Below are positions 33,080 to 44,795 of a stretch of DNA of 64,000 nt, piece by piece; the first letter of the stretch is position 1; every line of letters starts with the position of its first letter. Below the pieces are notes generated by a model, which was not told where the DNA came from, did not search any database, and saw nothing but the letters and a program-made list of their open reading frames with translations. The position numbers and the translations under genes were made by a program. Source of the stretch: Hysterangium stoloniferum (lineage: Eukaryota; Basidiomycota; Agaricomycetes; Hysterangiales; Hysterangiaceae); the NCBI GenBank assembly GCA_015178975.1, contig WHVD01000074.1:62001-126000 (forward strand), read 5' to 3'.

Positions 33080-34536
33080 GTGGTGATGTGGGCTAGACTG
33101 TTCTTTTCCTATGAAGAAAACATCTTATTAAAAGGAAAAAACTTCTACATTTAGGTACACACAATGACCATGGGCAAGGAAGAAGCTGTGAAACCTTCAG
33201 TGGGATCGAGTAGTTCCCTCCCACAATGAAGACCCACTAGTCTTGAAATGCCTGGAAATGTTATGATGTAAAGGCCCTCACTGACTTACCAAAAACAAGC
33301 CTCTGTTGGAGGTTCCCCCCAAATTGAGGTCAAACCACTGACAGTTGTCTCAGTCAGTCAGTCAGTCAGGACCATACCCACATCAGGAACAACCAAAACA
33401 CCAGAAATAAACCCTTCACCTACCATAATGATGACATGAATTGGAATTTCCACCGCATCAGGTAATGTTTCAGTGCACCTACCATGGACGATTGGTCTAC
33501 AACAAACCTATTGATGACAAGTGGGACATGTACTATGCCTCTCAGACTTCAGAGGAGGAAATTACAGCTATCATACAGGACTCGAAAATGAGATACCCCA
33601 CTATGCCCATGACAATTGCAATTTGGTTGGGTAGGTATCATGGGATTTTATCAGCCCAAATCCTATTCACACAATCAAGAACTATGGAAGAGGTCACTTT
33701 ATTGATCCCTGAATGGTCTGAGGAGCTGATGATTCCAATGGAAAGAGGAAGAATGGTGATAAAAAGGAATTGTTTATTCAACTAGTAGACCTACTTAACA
33801 TACATGACAATATGTTGGAAATTTTGCATGTACTGATTAGACATCTTCATGCTGTCCCCAAGGTTGACTATCAATACCTATACATTTGGATCTTAGAACA
33901 TTCTCTCTATAAAAGGTCACCCAACATATCTTTTGTGTCTTTCAGCCTTCAGTCTAGACTTCTGCACATCCAGCAAAATGTGGCAAGATGATGATGGAAT
34001 TACTGCATGAATATGATGAGACACTGCAAATACCACCATCTCCAGTTTCTATGATGGACTCATTCATACAAGAGCTCAAAGGTTGCCCTGATACTTGTTT
34101 CCTCCACTCACTCAATTGCCCACTGATCCTGGAAGGCTTTCCGACAGACATGAGAATTGAAGTGATGGAATGCCTACAGAAGAAAAATATCCCAGTCAAA
34201 CCTTCCCTTCACCAACCACAACCATGTCACCTTAACATGGCTGAGCTGTAAAGGGAAGCTTTGAAGGAATGATGAGCAACTCCCAATGTGGAAACTCCCT
34301 GTGCCCGAGTAACTTTTGATACTGCCTCTAACATCCTGAACCCATTTGACAACTCCTACTGGAATCTTGACAGACCAGTCACTAATAAAGGTCGACTGTC
34401 TTTTTCAACTGCATTTGTCAAAGGGATAGCAGGTCAAGTTTTCAGTTGAGGATCACTGGACCCAGACAAAGCTCACCATCCCTTGCCTATAAAGTTGAAC
34501 CTGTTCCTCCTGCCAGGAGGAGAACCAAGTGACTTG
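33080..34536 (+). pseudogene. Unassigned retroelement internal sequence
   Basis: Short open frames at 33441-33785 (MEFPPHQVMFQCTY...) and 33988-34251 (MMMELLHEYDETLQIPP...) read in plus orientation and are interrupted. They do not show a motif I can assign. Position between two LTRs and a purine-rich stretch (GGAGGAGAACCAAG) just before 34537 suggest the gag or 3' region of an eroded LTR element. Confidence 0.35.
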
Positions 34537-34769
34537 TGTAAGGGAGTGAGACTCCCTACATGGCAATCTTGTCATCAATATCTAAGATGTCACATGACTA
34601 TGTATTATCAAGCATTCATGTAGATTGTACCACTCGCATAGATCATACCACTCTCAGTTTCTTTTTTATGTATATAAGGCTCTCAAAAGTCCTTGAAAAA
34701 CAAGAAATCAGTTCGTACACATCTTCCCCCATTAAGATACTTTGCACTTACAGTACAAAGTACCTTACA
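34537..34769 (+). repeat. Short LTR (233 bp)
   Basis: TGTAAGGGAGTGAG...AGTACCTTACA with matching TGTAAG/CTTACA termini, a TGTATATAAGGC promoter box near 34668 and a following TGGAGCCCC (from 34773) that could be a tRNA primer site. The first 24 bases also form an inverted repeat (TAAGGGAGT/ACTCCCTA). Confidence 0.65.
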
Positions 34770-36050
34770 TAGTGGAGCCCCACTCTTTGTCGAACCCTGC
34801 ACTTAAGATTCAGAGCCTTTTTCTCGCTTCCTATTGGTGCCAGCATTGCGTAGTCTTATCAGCCACACATCATCTTATTTCTGTCATCGTCTGCTTCTAT
34901 ATTGGTACCAGCATCACATCAGTCCCATCTGCCATCCTTTGACACCCCTTTTGACCACCACCTGTCCCACTTCAGTATCGTCGTGTCTGTTCTACTTCAG
35001 TGCATTATCACTTCTGTCACATCTGTCCTTTCCTCAACGTACTCAATCGCACTTGCCATCACGTCTCCCACCCTTCAAGATCACCTCGAATGTTTCACGA
35101 CTCCATTTCAGTGCAATCATGTCAACCACCCTTCAAGATCCCTTTGAATGTTCGACAACTCCATTTCGGTGCAATACACCACCACACACCCTCCCATGTG
35201 CACACATCCACACCACTGTGCACCCTGCACACCGCACATTCATGTAGGCCTTATCACTCTCATCCATCAGCACATCACCGCATCTGTTCCTTTCTCTCAG
35301 CATGCACAATTGTGTCAGTCTCGTTCCCCAGTGCATGTCCACATCAACACCCCCTCATTCATGGCACTCTTGTTTACCAGCGCATCCTGCATCTGTTCCT
35401 TTCTATCGGCATGCATTCATGATCTGTCTTGTTCATCAGTGCACGTTTTGTCAGTCCTACACCCCATCCACATTTCACCAGCTCTGTTCCACCCATCCTG
35501 TCCACCTACAACCCATTGCATCTCACACAAGCCTCTCAAAATCCTCATTTCTCTCGTCACTTATCCTGGCTCCGTGAGACAAAGAAGCTATAAAGCAAAG
35601 TCAAAATTCAGCAGCATCTGTGAGGCAAAGAAGCTAGAAAGCAAGAAGTCAAAATTCGGCAGTGCAGGAGGTACAGATTTAATGATGATTAAAATGGTTT
35701 GACTGACAGATGGAGGATATGAACAATGGATGGATTGATGATGTTTTAGGTTTAGGGGTATGGATTAATAGTTGGACAGATCACAATGGATACTTCACAA
35801 ACAATGCCCTCAACTCTGCCTCTTCTTCCCCATTTTCAGCATTCTCCCTTAATAACGCGACCAGCTCTCTTCAAAGTGACATTCCCCGCACTCAAGACAA
35901 CATTTTCATGTATTCCTGACTGCCCCTTATTTTCGACTTTCTTTCAACCACTCAAAAACTGCCTGGACTGTCTGAAGCAGCAACAAAACAATTTATTCTA
36001 AGATCTCTGCACTTTTTTGTCAAAAACAGTAAACTCTGGCACTGTAGCAA
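34770..36050 (+). pseudogene. Internal region with imperfect repeats, no intact gene
   Basis: Cytosine- and histidine/serine-rich frames overlap here but none has a recognisable domain. Imperfect direct duplications are visible: about 57 bp at 35069-35175 (CCCTTCAAGATC...CCATTTC), about 100 bp around 35278-35450 (GCATCTGTTCCTTTCT) and about 50 bp at 35572-35662. This is probably the gag/leader part of the element whose LTR ends at 34769. Confidence 0.35.
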
Positions 36051-36057
36051 CTCAGGC

Positions 36058-36260
36058 ATGCATCGCCTTGTAATTCTTGATCTGAACAAACATCTTTCTC
36101 CCATTTTGCAGGCACATGATCAACTGGGACACAAACAGGCATTTTCGATGCGAAAAAATTTGTCAGATCGCTTTTGGTGGCCAGGACTCAACCACGCTGT
36201 AGCATGGTTTGTCAAGATGTGTCATGAATGCCAACTCTGTAGCACACAATGTGTTTTTAT
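36058..36260 (+). pseudogene. Ty3 integrase zinc-binding fragment
   Basis: HDQLGHKQAFSMRKNLSDRFWWPGL, then FVKMCHECQLC, matches the HHCC zinc-binding domain of Ty3-type integrases. The frame is lost soon after and the core domain is absent. Confidence 0.75.
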
Positions 36261-36339
36261 TCCTCCTATGGTCACCACCTCCACCTCACTCTTTCAATGG
36301 CTGCTGTTCTCTTACTTCATATCGGGAGTTCAAGATACT

Positions 36340-36922
36340 GGCACATGAAACCACAGTAACATTGGGAAAATTCATATTTAATGATATTCTCTGTCGCTGG
36401 GGTCCTACTACCGGTAATACTATATCCGGTTACCCATCAATCACATGCTACATTGTTCACAAACCCAAAAAATCTAATATAGTACACATGGAATCTTGGT
36501 GTATTCTGCTCCATATTGCTGCCACCCTTGGCTGGGATGCACAACAGATTGACATTAAAACAGCTTTTATTTATGGCTTACTCCCCAAAGATGAAGTACA
36601 ATACATGGAATAACCAGAAGGCTTTATTGAACCAGACAAGGAAGACTATGTATGGATGATCCTCGGGGGTCTGTACAGGATGAAACAAAGTGGTCATATA
36701 TGGAACAAAACCATGAATGAGCAGATGCTGGAATGGGGCTTCACCAGACTTGCATTGGAATCTTGCACTTGTTACACATGGAGAACAACCGGCATTATTA
36801 ACACTGCTGTACACATTGATGATTTCCTTTCTAATACCACGACTCGTGGTTTCGTGGAATCGATTTTAAGCCTGCCCTTCCTCCGCTGCTTACGGGTGTC
36901 AACGAAGCTCATTTTCTTTTGA
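36340..36922 (+). pseudogene. Copia reverse transcriptase fragment
   Basis: The motifs QQIDIKTAFIYGLLPKDE, YME-PEGFIEPD, VWMILGGLYRMKQSGHIWNKTMNE and VHIDDF correspond to copia reverse transcriptase, including the catalytic Asp pair. An in-frame TAA near 36611 replaces a Gln codon (CAA) of the usual YMEQPEGF. It lies directly beside a Ty3 integrase fragment, so two element types are spliced together here by insertion or deletion. Confidence 0.8.
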
Positions 36923-38858
36923 CGGTGTAACCTTTGCAAACACATGCTGGACAATCTTGAAACAAACGGGGGAAAACCCGCAGCAAAACAACCACGGGGC
37001 CTCTAAAGAGAACTAACAGAATTCTGGCGTCAGGGCCTTACATGAAAAAGGGTACTTCTTTCTCTTTATTGGCCAGTGGGGGGTTCGGCTTATGGGCCAG
37101 CTGTACCATTTGAACAGTCTTATACCCTCTACCAAGAAATAAGGGGTGAAAATATTGACATTCATACACGCAGGAAACTACATGATTATTTGAATCGAGC
37201 GTCATCCGGGTCCGAGAGCTTCAAGTTAGAGTCACGACGGTCCCAATTTCGATCCCAACTTCCAACGGTTTACGTCAATATCTGTTAATGAGATCCTTAG
37301 ACATCGCGCCCATATACTTTCTGACAGCCATAAATATAATCAAATGGACACAATTAATTATAGAAGTGGGAGAACAAAATGCACTTTTGCTTCTTTTTGT
37401 ATCTCTGTCACAAGTGACCCCTGTTGCAAACGATAATTGACTGCCCCACGTAGAAGAATTTTCTCCAAGTTGTATTGATCGGATCCTGCACACATAGCCC
37501 AGTGATACTTGTTATCCTTTCCAGCCATGACCCACGTGGTTATTCGTCCCCCCGTCCAAGACTTGCGGTCACCGTGTATCCGGTTCCAACCTGAGTGGCA
37601 GTCCTTTTCCCAGTTCCACTCTTGAAAACGATAGTTGGTATTTGTCAGATATTGAGATATCAACTTCCATTGTGCCTGTTGGGGCAGATTGGACTAAGTC
37701 TACCCACGATTTAAGTAAGAGATTTATCCACTATGGGCACCTTTTTATTCAGCTCGTGAGCGGAATGTTTCCCCTTAAACACTGCAACTGTTGAAGAAAA
37801 CAGTCGCTTTATGAATTTAAAGTACATCTGTTTGTTGTTGGAGTAAGTGTTTTATGCGATTATGAAGTTCGAGGCAATGAGTTATGCTGAATCGGATGGG
37901 TATGTGAGACACAATCCTTCTACGGTTTTTGTAATAGAAGCCAATGCTTTTTACACAGAAAGTAGACAAAAGAGCAGAAAAGAACAAAAAGGAGACAAGC
38001 ATACAAATGTATTAAAGTGCTAATCACTCCCTTTGTCGCTTAATCTGACCTATGAAGTACATATTTTATAGTGGTTGCTCATCAACCAGAGCGCCTCAAT
38101 GCGGCAACGCGTGAAAATGTTGAGGACAATAACTAATGATATAACCAGTGATTAAGCACGCCTCACCCTTGTAATTCATGTCGATCAGTGGATTAATCAG
38201 TCACCGGAAGGATTCAGTCACGGATCCCAAAGATTTGGGAATCCTTTGTGGTGTCTGTGTAAATATAAACTTCACCAATCACTCATCAGATCCTTGGATG
38301 ATTTAAAGTCAGTTAAGGATCCGCAACCAAATACACAAACCGTCCAGACTCCTAACCGATATCAACTTGTTAAAGGATCCAAATTGTGATTGACAGGTTT
38401 ATATCATGCACAACCTCTACAAAGGATCCAAAATATTTTGGGTTTGGAGCTTTTTCCGGTGAGTCTCCCATAATCAAATACGAGACAAATATATATCCAA
38501 ACTGACTAGGGAACAATACACATGACAAATAGGGGCATGATGATGATGCTAATAATAGTACTTGATTACATATAAATACGCACGAGCTATTATTGTCTCT
38601 TTTTGGGGCCTCCCTGCCGAGTCCCATGACCTCTGGCCTCCATCACCAAACAAAAGGGGTGAGCTTGTATACCCAGATGTGGGAATGTTACATTAGGCGA
38701 CAGCACCCACATGCTTTGTAATATGTACATATTCAAATTGTCGTGGTCACATTTGTCTTTTCACAGCACAAATAAAGTTCATTCTCATCATCAAAAAGTT
38801 ATCAAGTTAATTATCAAGCTTGATTATATTAATAAAAATTGTATATTCTGCATAGTTA
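36923..38858. other. CpG-bearing island with a possible small gene
   Basis: Between repeats, CpG is frequent up to about 38650, as in the host-gene islands. The best coding signal is on the minus strand at 37358-37690: a frame of about 105 residues (WKLISQYLTNTNYRFQEW...) preceded by an AACAG splice-acceptor-like sequence. No domain is recognised. A plus-strand frame at 37076-37288 is weaker. Around 38215-38430 GGATCC motifs recur as at 11870-12000. Confidence 0.35.
37358..37690 (-). CDS. Hypothetical protein, last exon (partial)
   Basis: An open minus-strand frame rich in Trp, Asn and Gln (EWNWEKDCHSGWNRIHGDRK, WTGGRITTWVMAGKDNKYHW) ends with TAA at 37358. It has no ATG that is clearly its start and is probably a 3' exon; an AACAG acceptor lies at its 5' edge. 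I do not recognise the family. It could also be part of a decayed gene. Confidence 0.35.
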   Translation of the reverse strand, partial: NLPQQAQWKLISQYLTNTNYRFQEWNWEKDCHSGWNRIHGDRKSWTGGRITTWVMAGKDNKYHWAMCAGSDQYNLEKILLRGAVNYRLQQGSLVTEIQKEAKVHFVLPLL

Positions 38859-39779
38859 TGTTAAGTTTTTATGGTGCTGTTCCTAGACCATATAACTTTC
38901 TGTTTGTCTGAGTGAGGTGGCAGTACTCATTGTAAATGGATAAGGACTAAACAAATACAAATAGACCTTATATGTATAACCCAAAATTCATGGTGAATTC
39001 CCAACTGCAGCAACCTGAGCCCTAATAATGTTCATGATCCCTTGCTAACCCAAATCCCAGAAAAGTTAACACACTCCCTTGAGCATAAGGGGCACACAGT
39101 GACCATCCCCACTCCCTCAAACAGACATCCATACTGTCCAAGTCTCCCCACAGCCTGAGCACTCCCTGAAGTTCAGCAACTCCCAATCCAAACCAAAATG
39201 CCTCTACTGTGAATAGCAAGCCTCCCAGCCCAAGCTCCCTCACTGCAACTCCCATTCCCAATCAATCCCAAGGCACTTTATGGAAAGTGTGATGGCAGAT
39301 GGTGATGTCTAAACAGTGATCTGGGACAAACATAACCTGGCTCAGTATTCTGCACAGCCCTTCATGCCAGTGGCAAAAGTCAATTGTTTATCAGTGACAA
39401 GTCTCGTGTGGTGTGTGAGAATGACAATGGAATGTGAGTGGTGGTATGTGAAGAGTGAAATCCATGTGACAAATGACAGTGCATGGAATGGTGATTTGTA
39501 GCAAGGAGATCAAAGGTGGTCTGCACAGCACCTAGCTTTGGTTAATGGTAGCTAGCTGTGATCTGTTTATGTTAAGTTTTCATGGTGCTGTTCCTAGACT
39601 GTATAACTTTCCATTTGTCTGAGTGAGGTGGCAATACTCATTGTAAATGGATAAGGACTAAACAAATACAAATAGACCTCATAGGTATAACCCAAAATAC
39701 ATGGTGAATTCCCAACCACAGTGACCTGAGCCCTAATGCTCATGATCCCTCACTAACCCAAATCCCAGAAAAATTAACA
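38859..39779 (-). mobile_element. TRIM: miniature LTR retrotransposon without genes
   Basis: Two direct LTRs (38859-39071, 213 bp; 39570-39779, 210 bp; TGTTAAGTTTT...TTAACA) enclose 498 bp of non-coding sequence. A perfect 5-bp duplication AGTTA flanks the whole (38854-38858 and 39780-39784). A purine-rich AAGGGAGTG on the minus strand beside the left LTR suggests minus-strand sense. CpG is depleted. Confidence 0.85.
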
Positions 39780-40536
39780 AGTTATTGTTTAGCCAAGCCT
39801 GTCTAATAAAATATCCTTTCTGAGATAAGCTAGGCTTTTGGTTGCACTGTAAAGCTGCATTAAGGATGATTGTGAGACTGAATTGAGACCTGCATTTCTA
39901 CAAACCTCTAAATGCTGCTATTAGCCAATTTCAAAGAAGCAGGATCTGTGATATTCTTTAATTATAAGAAAACCATATCAATGCACTAAGAATATGGACC
40001 ATGACCATTGTGCATCCAATGATATTCAACCTGCACCCCTGTCACATCCACAAGTTGTGATATATGTGTTCGATGACAGCGTAAGGAAAATGGACAAGGT
40101 TTTATTTACAATGACTAAGCTACTGTAAAGTACGAAATAGCTGAGCGTAAAATGCATCAAAGGCTTGCAATACAACATATTCTAACATGCCCACTTTGCA
40201 AGTCATTGAAGTGTGCAGTAAGACCATACACATGAAAAACAAGAAATAAACCAATTTTAACACAAAAGATATTGCGCCCACTCGACGCAAAACCCATCTG
40301 AAAATTGACACGAAAATTGACATGAAAACCCGCTGCGCCCACTAGATGCAGAATCCGCTCGAAATTTTTGAGAAACCCGCTGCGCCCACTAGATGCAATA
40401 CCCGTCTGGTACATTTGGCGTCGAACCGAACCTCAGAGCATCCTCGCTCCTAGAACGCATTCCCCCAACCTCCCAGATTACAAACAAATGCCGGACCTTG
40501 GAGCTCTACCCGCAACTCCTAGTCCACACGATAATT

Positions 40537-41330
40537 TCAAGTGCGTAAAATATAAGCACTCATCCCTGCACTATCAGTGGGGATCTCCTGGTTTTCGGTA
40601 GGTAATCCACTTGAAGACGAAACAACCGGCCTCGGCGTGGGACAAAAACGTGCAATGTGACCTTCGCCGTTGCATCTATAGCAATTCTTCGGCTGTCGCA
40701 TATTTGGTGAGTCAACTTTCATTTTCATGGCAATTTGACTCTCATTTTCTTTCCGCCCTTTTAGATGGCTTTCTTCTTCTACCAGCGCCGCGGAAATTTC
40801 TTCAACTGTAAGTGATCCCACACGCTGCATAAGAGCAGTTGCTACCGCACCAAATTCTGGAGCCAAACAATAGATGAGGACATCCGGCACATCCTCATCA
40901 CGTAACTCAACTCCAATCGCTCGAAGCTGCGAAGCCAGAGTCAAAATGCCATGGACATATTCCATCACTGGATTTTTGACATCGTGCTGGTATATATAGA
41001 GCTGGCGTTTCAATGAAATCTGATTGGCCCGATTATTTGCCTGATAGATTTTTGCAAGCGCTTGCCATGCCTCTGGTCCAGTGGTGCAATCCTGAATATA
41101 CGATTGTTGGCTTGACGCGATTGTCAATCCAATTGCCGTGTAACCATCCTCCAAATGCTTTGCCCAATCCAAATACTCCTTGCTATTCTCATCCTTAGGT
41201 GCCTTTGTTCCACCATTAACAACACTCCATGATCCAGCACGCCGCAAAACCATTGACAGTGAAAACTTCCATTCGTGGTAGTTATCACCTGAGAGTTTTG
41301 GGATACTCGCAAGGCATTGATATTAGACAT
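40537..41330 (-). pseudogene. gag: Copia gag (UBN2-like) with CCHC knuckle, one frameshift
   Basis: It starts MSNINAL. A one-base loss near 41310 then moves the rest to the adjacent frame, open from PKLSGDNYHEWKF to the stop at 40537. Features include the gag region (WLSWAKHLEDGY-like WAKHLEDGYTAIGL, EAWQALAKIYQANN, LKRQLYIYQHD) and a zinc knuckle CYRCNGEGHIARFC (C-x2-C-x4-H-x4-C). Except for the single indel the protein (about 265 residues) is complete, so loss of function is recent. Such a protein would package RNA; reverse transcriptase must come from another copia element. Confidence 0.85.
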
Positions 41331-41375
41331 AAGATGATGAGATAGTATTAGTGTGACTTTTAAAGCAACGGGGCG

Positions 41376-41387
41376 GGGCCCATAACC
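41376..41387 (-). other. Copia-type primer binding site
   Basis: Immediately after the 5' LTR the sense strand reads GGTTATGGGCCC, the same sequence as the primer site of Drosophila copia, which uses an internal fragment of initiator Met tRNA. Its position directly against the LTR end supports the call. Confidence 0.8.
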
Positions 41388-41513
41388 TGTTCGATGACAG
41401 TGTAAGGAAAACGGACAAGGTTTTATTTACGATGACTAAGCTACTGTAAAGTACGAAATAGCCGAGTGTAAAACACATCAAAGGCTTGCAATACAACGTA
41501 TTCTAACAATATG

Positions 41514-42424
41514 TACCTTCACATTGCAATCACACTTGACACTTGCATTGCATTGAAGTTGTTTGCAAGGACTTGTGTCCTTGTTAGTCAGACAATGGTA
41601 TGAACTGGCATGGTCACACTTGTAAGTGTCTTCCACAAATATTTACTTGGCCATGTAATGTGTTTTTCTGAATATGTTCATATCAGATAAATGTGGTTTG
41701 TTAATTGTTGCAGGCACATACTGGGAACATAATGTTTTTTAAGATGCCAATTGGTCTTTTGAGATTGTATTTTCAACCATTCCTTTCAAGTGTCACCTGG
41801 CAACTGCAAATAATGAGGGTTTTCAGGGTATACTTCTTCAGTGAGGAGTCACTTGATATAGTAGCTTGCTTCACTGCTTATCACCACTTCGGGCTTTTTG
41901 TTGTGATAGACAATGAGGCTGGTACTCCTCATGGGCTTTTAGATGGCTTGATGACCCCTTGTTGAAACCAGGTATCCATCTGTTCATCAATAACCTTTCT
42001 GTTGGCTGGGGAAGTCTGGAACATGGAGATGCTAGCTTTAATGTCAACTTGTCCTAGTTGTCTATTGACCCTGAAAGCCTGAATGTTTTTAGTCAATATT
42101 GAACTAAGATGGGGTGAAATGTTGGTGGGGATATCAGGTCCTATATTGACTGGTTTATATAAGTCCTCAGAGTGGGGCCTCTCAGTAGTATGCCCCTCCC
42201 TGGCACAGTAAGCTTGTCAATGGACCTTTATGTTTTAAAAGCCATTTAACCAATGCAAACACTCCAGATAAAGGCTTTGCAACGTGATCCCAGCTAAATG
42301 CTGCCTTGGTCCATACACATAACATCCCACACAATTGATGCTGGTTATGATGTATCAGAATGAGTTCGTTTAAAATTCCCAAAAAGAACACTTGAAAGAA
42401 GACTGACGTCAAAGATATTCTGGC
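41514..42424. other. Decayed sequence without a recognised gene
   Basis: AT-rich and CpG-poor. Short frames exist but none shows a family motif. It may include decayed pol sequence upstream of the chromovirus end that becomes recognisable from about 42425. Confidence 0.35.
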
Positions 42425-42652
42425 CAACAGCTTACCCGCTGAAACCCAGACCACTATCCTCTCTCTGCCACACTCCACAGACCCTGTGTATATGTTGGAC
42501 TCACTTTATTTTCCCTGTCACCATATGTCTCTCTTTGCTTTTACAGGTTTCTGATATGTCTTCAAGTCCTAGCAGATCTTCCCACAGACTTTGACACTTT
42601 TCACATTTTACTTAAAAAACAAAAACTTTATTATTTTATTTTCAATCTACAT

Positions 42653-43600
42653 TTATGGGGCTATACTTCTGCCCAACCTCAGCAATCTCCTTTGGGAGCT
42701 CTGCTGTCTCCTTGGGAACCCCATCCTCATTTGAGCCAGGCTGCTTGGAACTTCCAATCTGTGGTTCTGCATACACATACCCACCATACTCTGCCAGGAC
42801 ACCCAAAACTCCCCACAGAGCTCCTTGAGAGTTTTGGCCACAACTACCTGCACCTGGTTGCTCTTCACAAGCAACTCATTCTGGGCCTCTATGCCCGCAG
42901 CTATCCACCCCAAAACCTCCTCCAAGGCCCCAGGCCTCTCCACTAGTCCACCCATTTCCCGTGCCATGGACCCTGTGGGCTTGTGAACAAGTGAGCACCT
43001 TACTTTGAGGTGTTCACATTGCCAACAGCCTGGTCCCCACCCAGACTTCCAATGGCAGTCAGTGTTCTGGTCATTGCAACTGGAACACTGCAAGTCGTTC
43101 TTCACCTCCAGGTGGACTCGGATCATTTTTCTTGCCTTCTGTTGATGTGGTTAGTCCCCAGAATACCCCACAGACCCAAGACTTACCTTTTGGGGGCTCT
43201 CTGGCTCCCCCTCAGATTCTGACTTGACCTCTACCACTTTGTGCTAAAAAAGGCAGAGTCAGTAGATTCAACTGTGTGGATCACCGAGACTTACCTTTCC
43301 TGTGGCAACTGCAGCCTTCTCCACAGCTGCCTTGGCATGCTCCATGGAAACCCACACCACCACCTCCTCATCTCTTTTCCTTTCCTCTTCAGCCTCTTTC
43401 TCCATGACCAGTTCTGCCTGGTAATCCCTGTCCAAGTTCTCCTCAGCCTCTTTGGCCAGTCTTTCTGCTTCCTCCCTTTGTCGATGCTGCTCATTCCACT
43501 GCATCAAGATCTGGGCAGCAGTGAGTGGAGCCCGATATGGGGAGCCCATGAAGGATGTGGCAGTTGGCATTGGCCTGCAAGGTGTTGGCTTTGGACCCAT
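42653..43600 (-). pseudogene. Antisense accessory gene, copy 3 (nearly intact)
   Basis: Exon 1 (43600 to about 43304) is uninterrupted: MGPKPTPCRPMP, then an E/A/R-rich coiled-coil segment ending AAVATGK. Introns GTAAGT...TTTTTAG and GTAAGT...CAACAG lie at the same positions as in copies 1 and 2. Exon 3 starts near 43145 and keeps all six cysteines (CSSCNDQNTDC...CWQCEHLKVRC) with C-x2-C-x6-C-x9-C-x2-C-x6-C spacing. A one-base loss near 42805 shifts the acidic tail out of frame. Three copies with independent damage but the same exons show that this was a real gene of the element. Confidence 0.8.
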
Positions 43601-43802
43601 GATGATGAGGGTAATAAAGAAGAAGAAATTTCATTATTTCAATTTTTTATATAGGCTCGTCGCATCTGAACCTTACCTTCCAGATCATGTGACTCTTTGA
43701 CACATATGTGTAACTGATATGACTCTCTGACACATGCATGTAACTGACAAACCTTATCAAGTTCTAGAGCCTCTTTAGGACTTCGGCATAAAGGGAGGGT
43801 AC

Positions 43803-44595
43803 TGTTACAACCAGAAAATCCGCCAGACTCTGGGCATTAACTTACATGCACCTGCACCCTACATGCACCAGTTATCGGTTTACTGGAATACCTGCTGGAC
43901 TCCAGATGTCAGACCTGTCTGTGCTCGACCTTTGTTACTTCATGTATCAGTCACTGGAATACCCACCAGGACCCACACCTGTCTATCTCTGACCCTGTCC
44001 CACGTACCAGTCACTGGAATCTACTCGGAAAACCTGACAGCACTCTAACTGAGCCCCATTCCTGTTTCAGACTCCACTCCTGCTCTGTTCCCATTATGGT
44101 TTAACTACCTGTCACATTTCAGACTCCACTCTGCTCTGTTCCATTCCTAACACCAAACTTGGTGTTTACTTATCTCATTTCATGATTACTAGTTTGGATT
44201 TCATTATTACTGGATTTGGTATGTTATACATTCCACAGTCCATATAGTCTGGCAGATGTTGTACATACAATCCAGTCAGGAAATCAGCTTAGATTCTCCC
44301 CAGTCATCTCAGTATATTTTGCACTCTACTCTCCTTTTTGAAACACACCACTATTTACCTCATCAGAGCCCACGGGCTCCAACCCATCTATCACACAACC
44401 TCTGACCTATCATTACTCGACCTCTGACTCATCACCACTTGACCCCTGGACTCCCCAGGATTCCCATCTGCCTGTCTGAAATTGGATGACATGATCTTGC
44501 GAGGGCACAGCCTATAAGCTGAAGCCAAGTCCTACTGGCTTTCCCACGGGTTTCTCCAGAAACCCTCCAATAAGCTCCGCGCATGCAACTTAATA
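43803..44595 (+). repeat. 3' LTR of chromovirus copy 3
   Basis: It starts TGTTACAACCAG beside the polypurine tract. It contains the GTCCATATAGTC promoter box near 44243, AGTCAGGAAAT near 44275, the palindrome GAGCCCACGGGCTC near 44370 and CAGCCTATAAGCTGAAGCC near 44508. The right terminus is decayed (AACTTAATA), so its end is approximate. Confidence 0.82.
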
Positions 44596-44609
44596 TGGTC
44601 TGACAGTGT

Positions 44610-44795
44610 GGCAGCAGTAGGATGGAGTTTTAATTCATCATGGGAAACTAATGCTCACTTTGCTCATGTGGGAAACTAATGCTTGCTTTGCTCACATGGA
44701 AAACTAATGCTTGCTCTGCTTGCAAGGGAAACCCAAGGCTCACTTTGCTCACAGATACAGACCATTGGAAACTAAAGCTCACTTTGCTTGCAGTG
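44610..44795. repeat. Tandem repeat, about 28 bp unit
   Basis: About six imperfect units of GGAAACTAATGCTCACTTTGC follow one another. No coding role is apparent. A pure run of 22 C residues lies a little further on (44958-44979). Confidence 0.7.

Larger units (their letters stand above)
40067..41508 (-). mobile_element. Gag-only copia-like element (TR-GAG type)
   Basis: 121-bp LTRs (40067-40187 and 41388-41508; TGTTCGATGACAG...TATTCTAACA) and a 5-bp duplication ATATG (40062-40066 and 41509-41513). The 1.2-kb interior holds one gene, a copia-type gag on the minus strand, and a copia-type primer site beside the right LTR. No protease, integrase or reverse transcriptase is present. At about 40262-40410, downstream of gag, GCGCCCACTAGATGCA-like units repeat three times. 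Confidence 0.92.
42425..44595 (+). mobile_element. Chromovirus copy 3: 3' end with antisense gene and LTR
   Basis: In plus orientation it holds the last ~100 bp of pol (AGCTTACCCGCTGAAACC, matching the PLKPGPLSSL end), the antisense gene on the minus strand, the polypurine tract AAAGGGAGGGTAC and a 3' LTR. The 5' part is missing. CpG decay is strong. Confidence 0.85.

Noticed and set aside
34834-35702. Long overlapping frames rich in His, Ser and Pro
   Set aside because: Three frames are open at once, the composition follows the C/T-rich internal repeats, and no domain is visible; treated as retroelement internal sequence.
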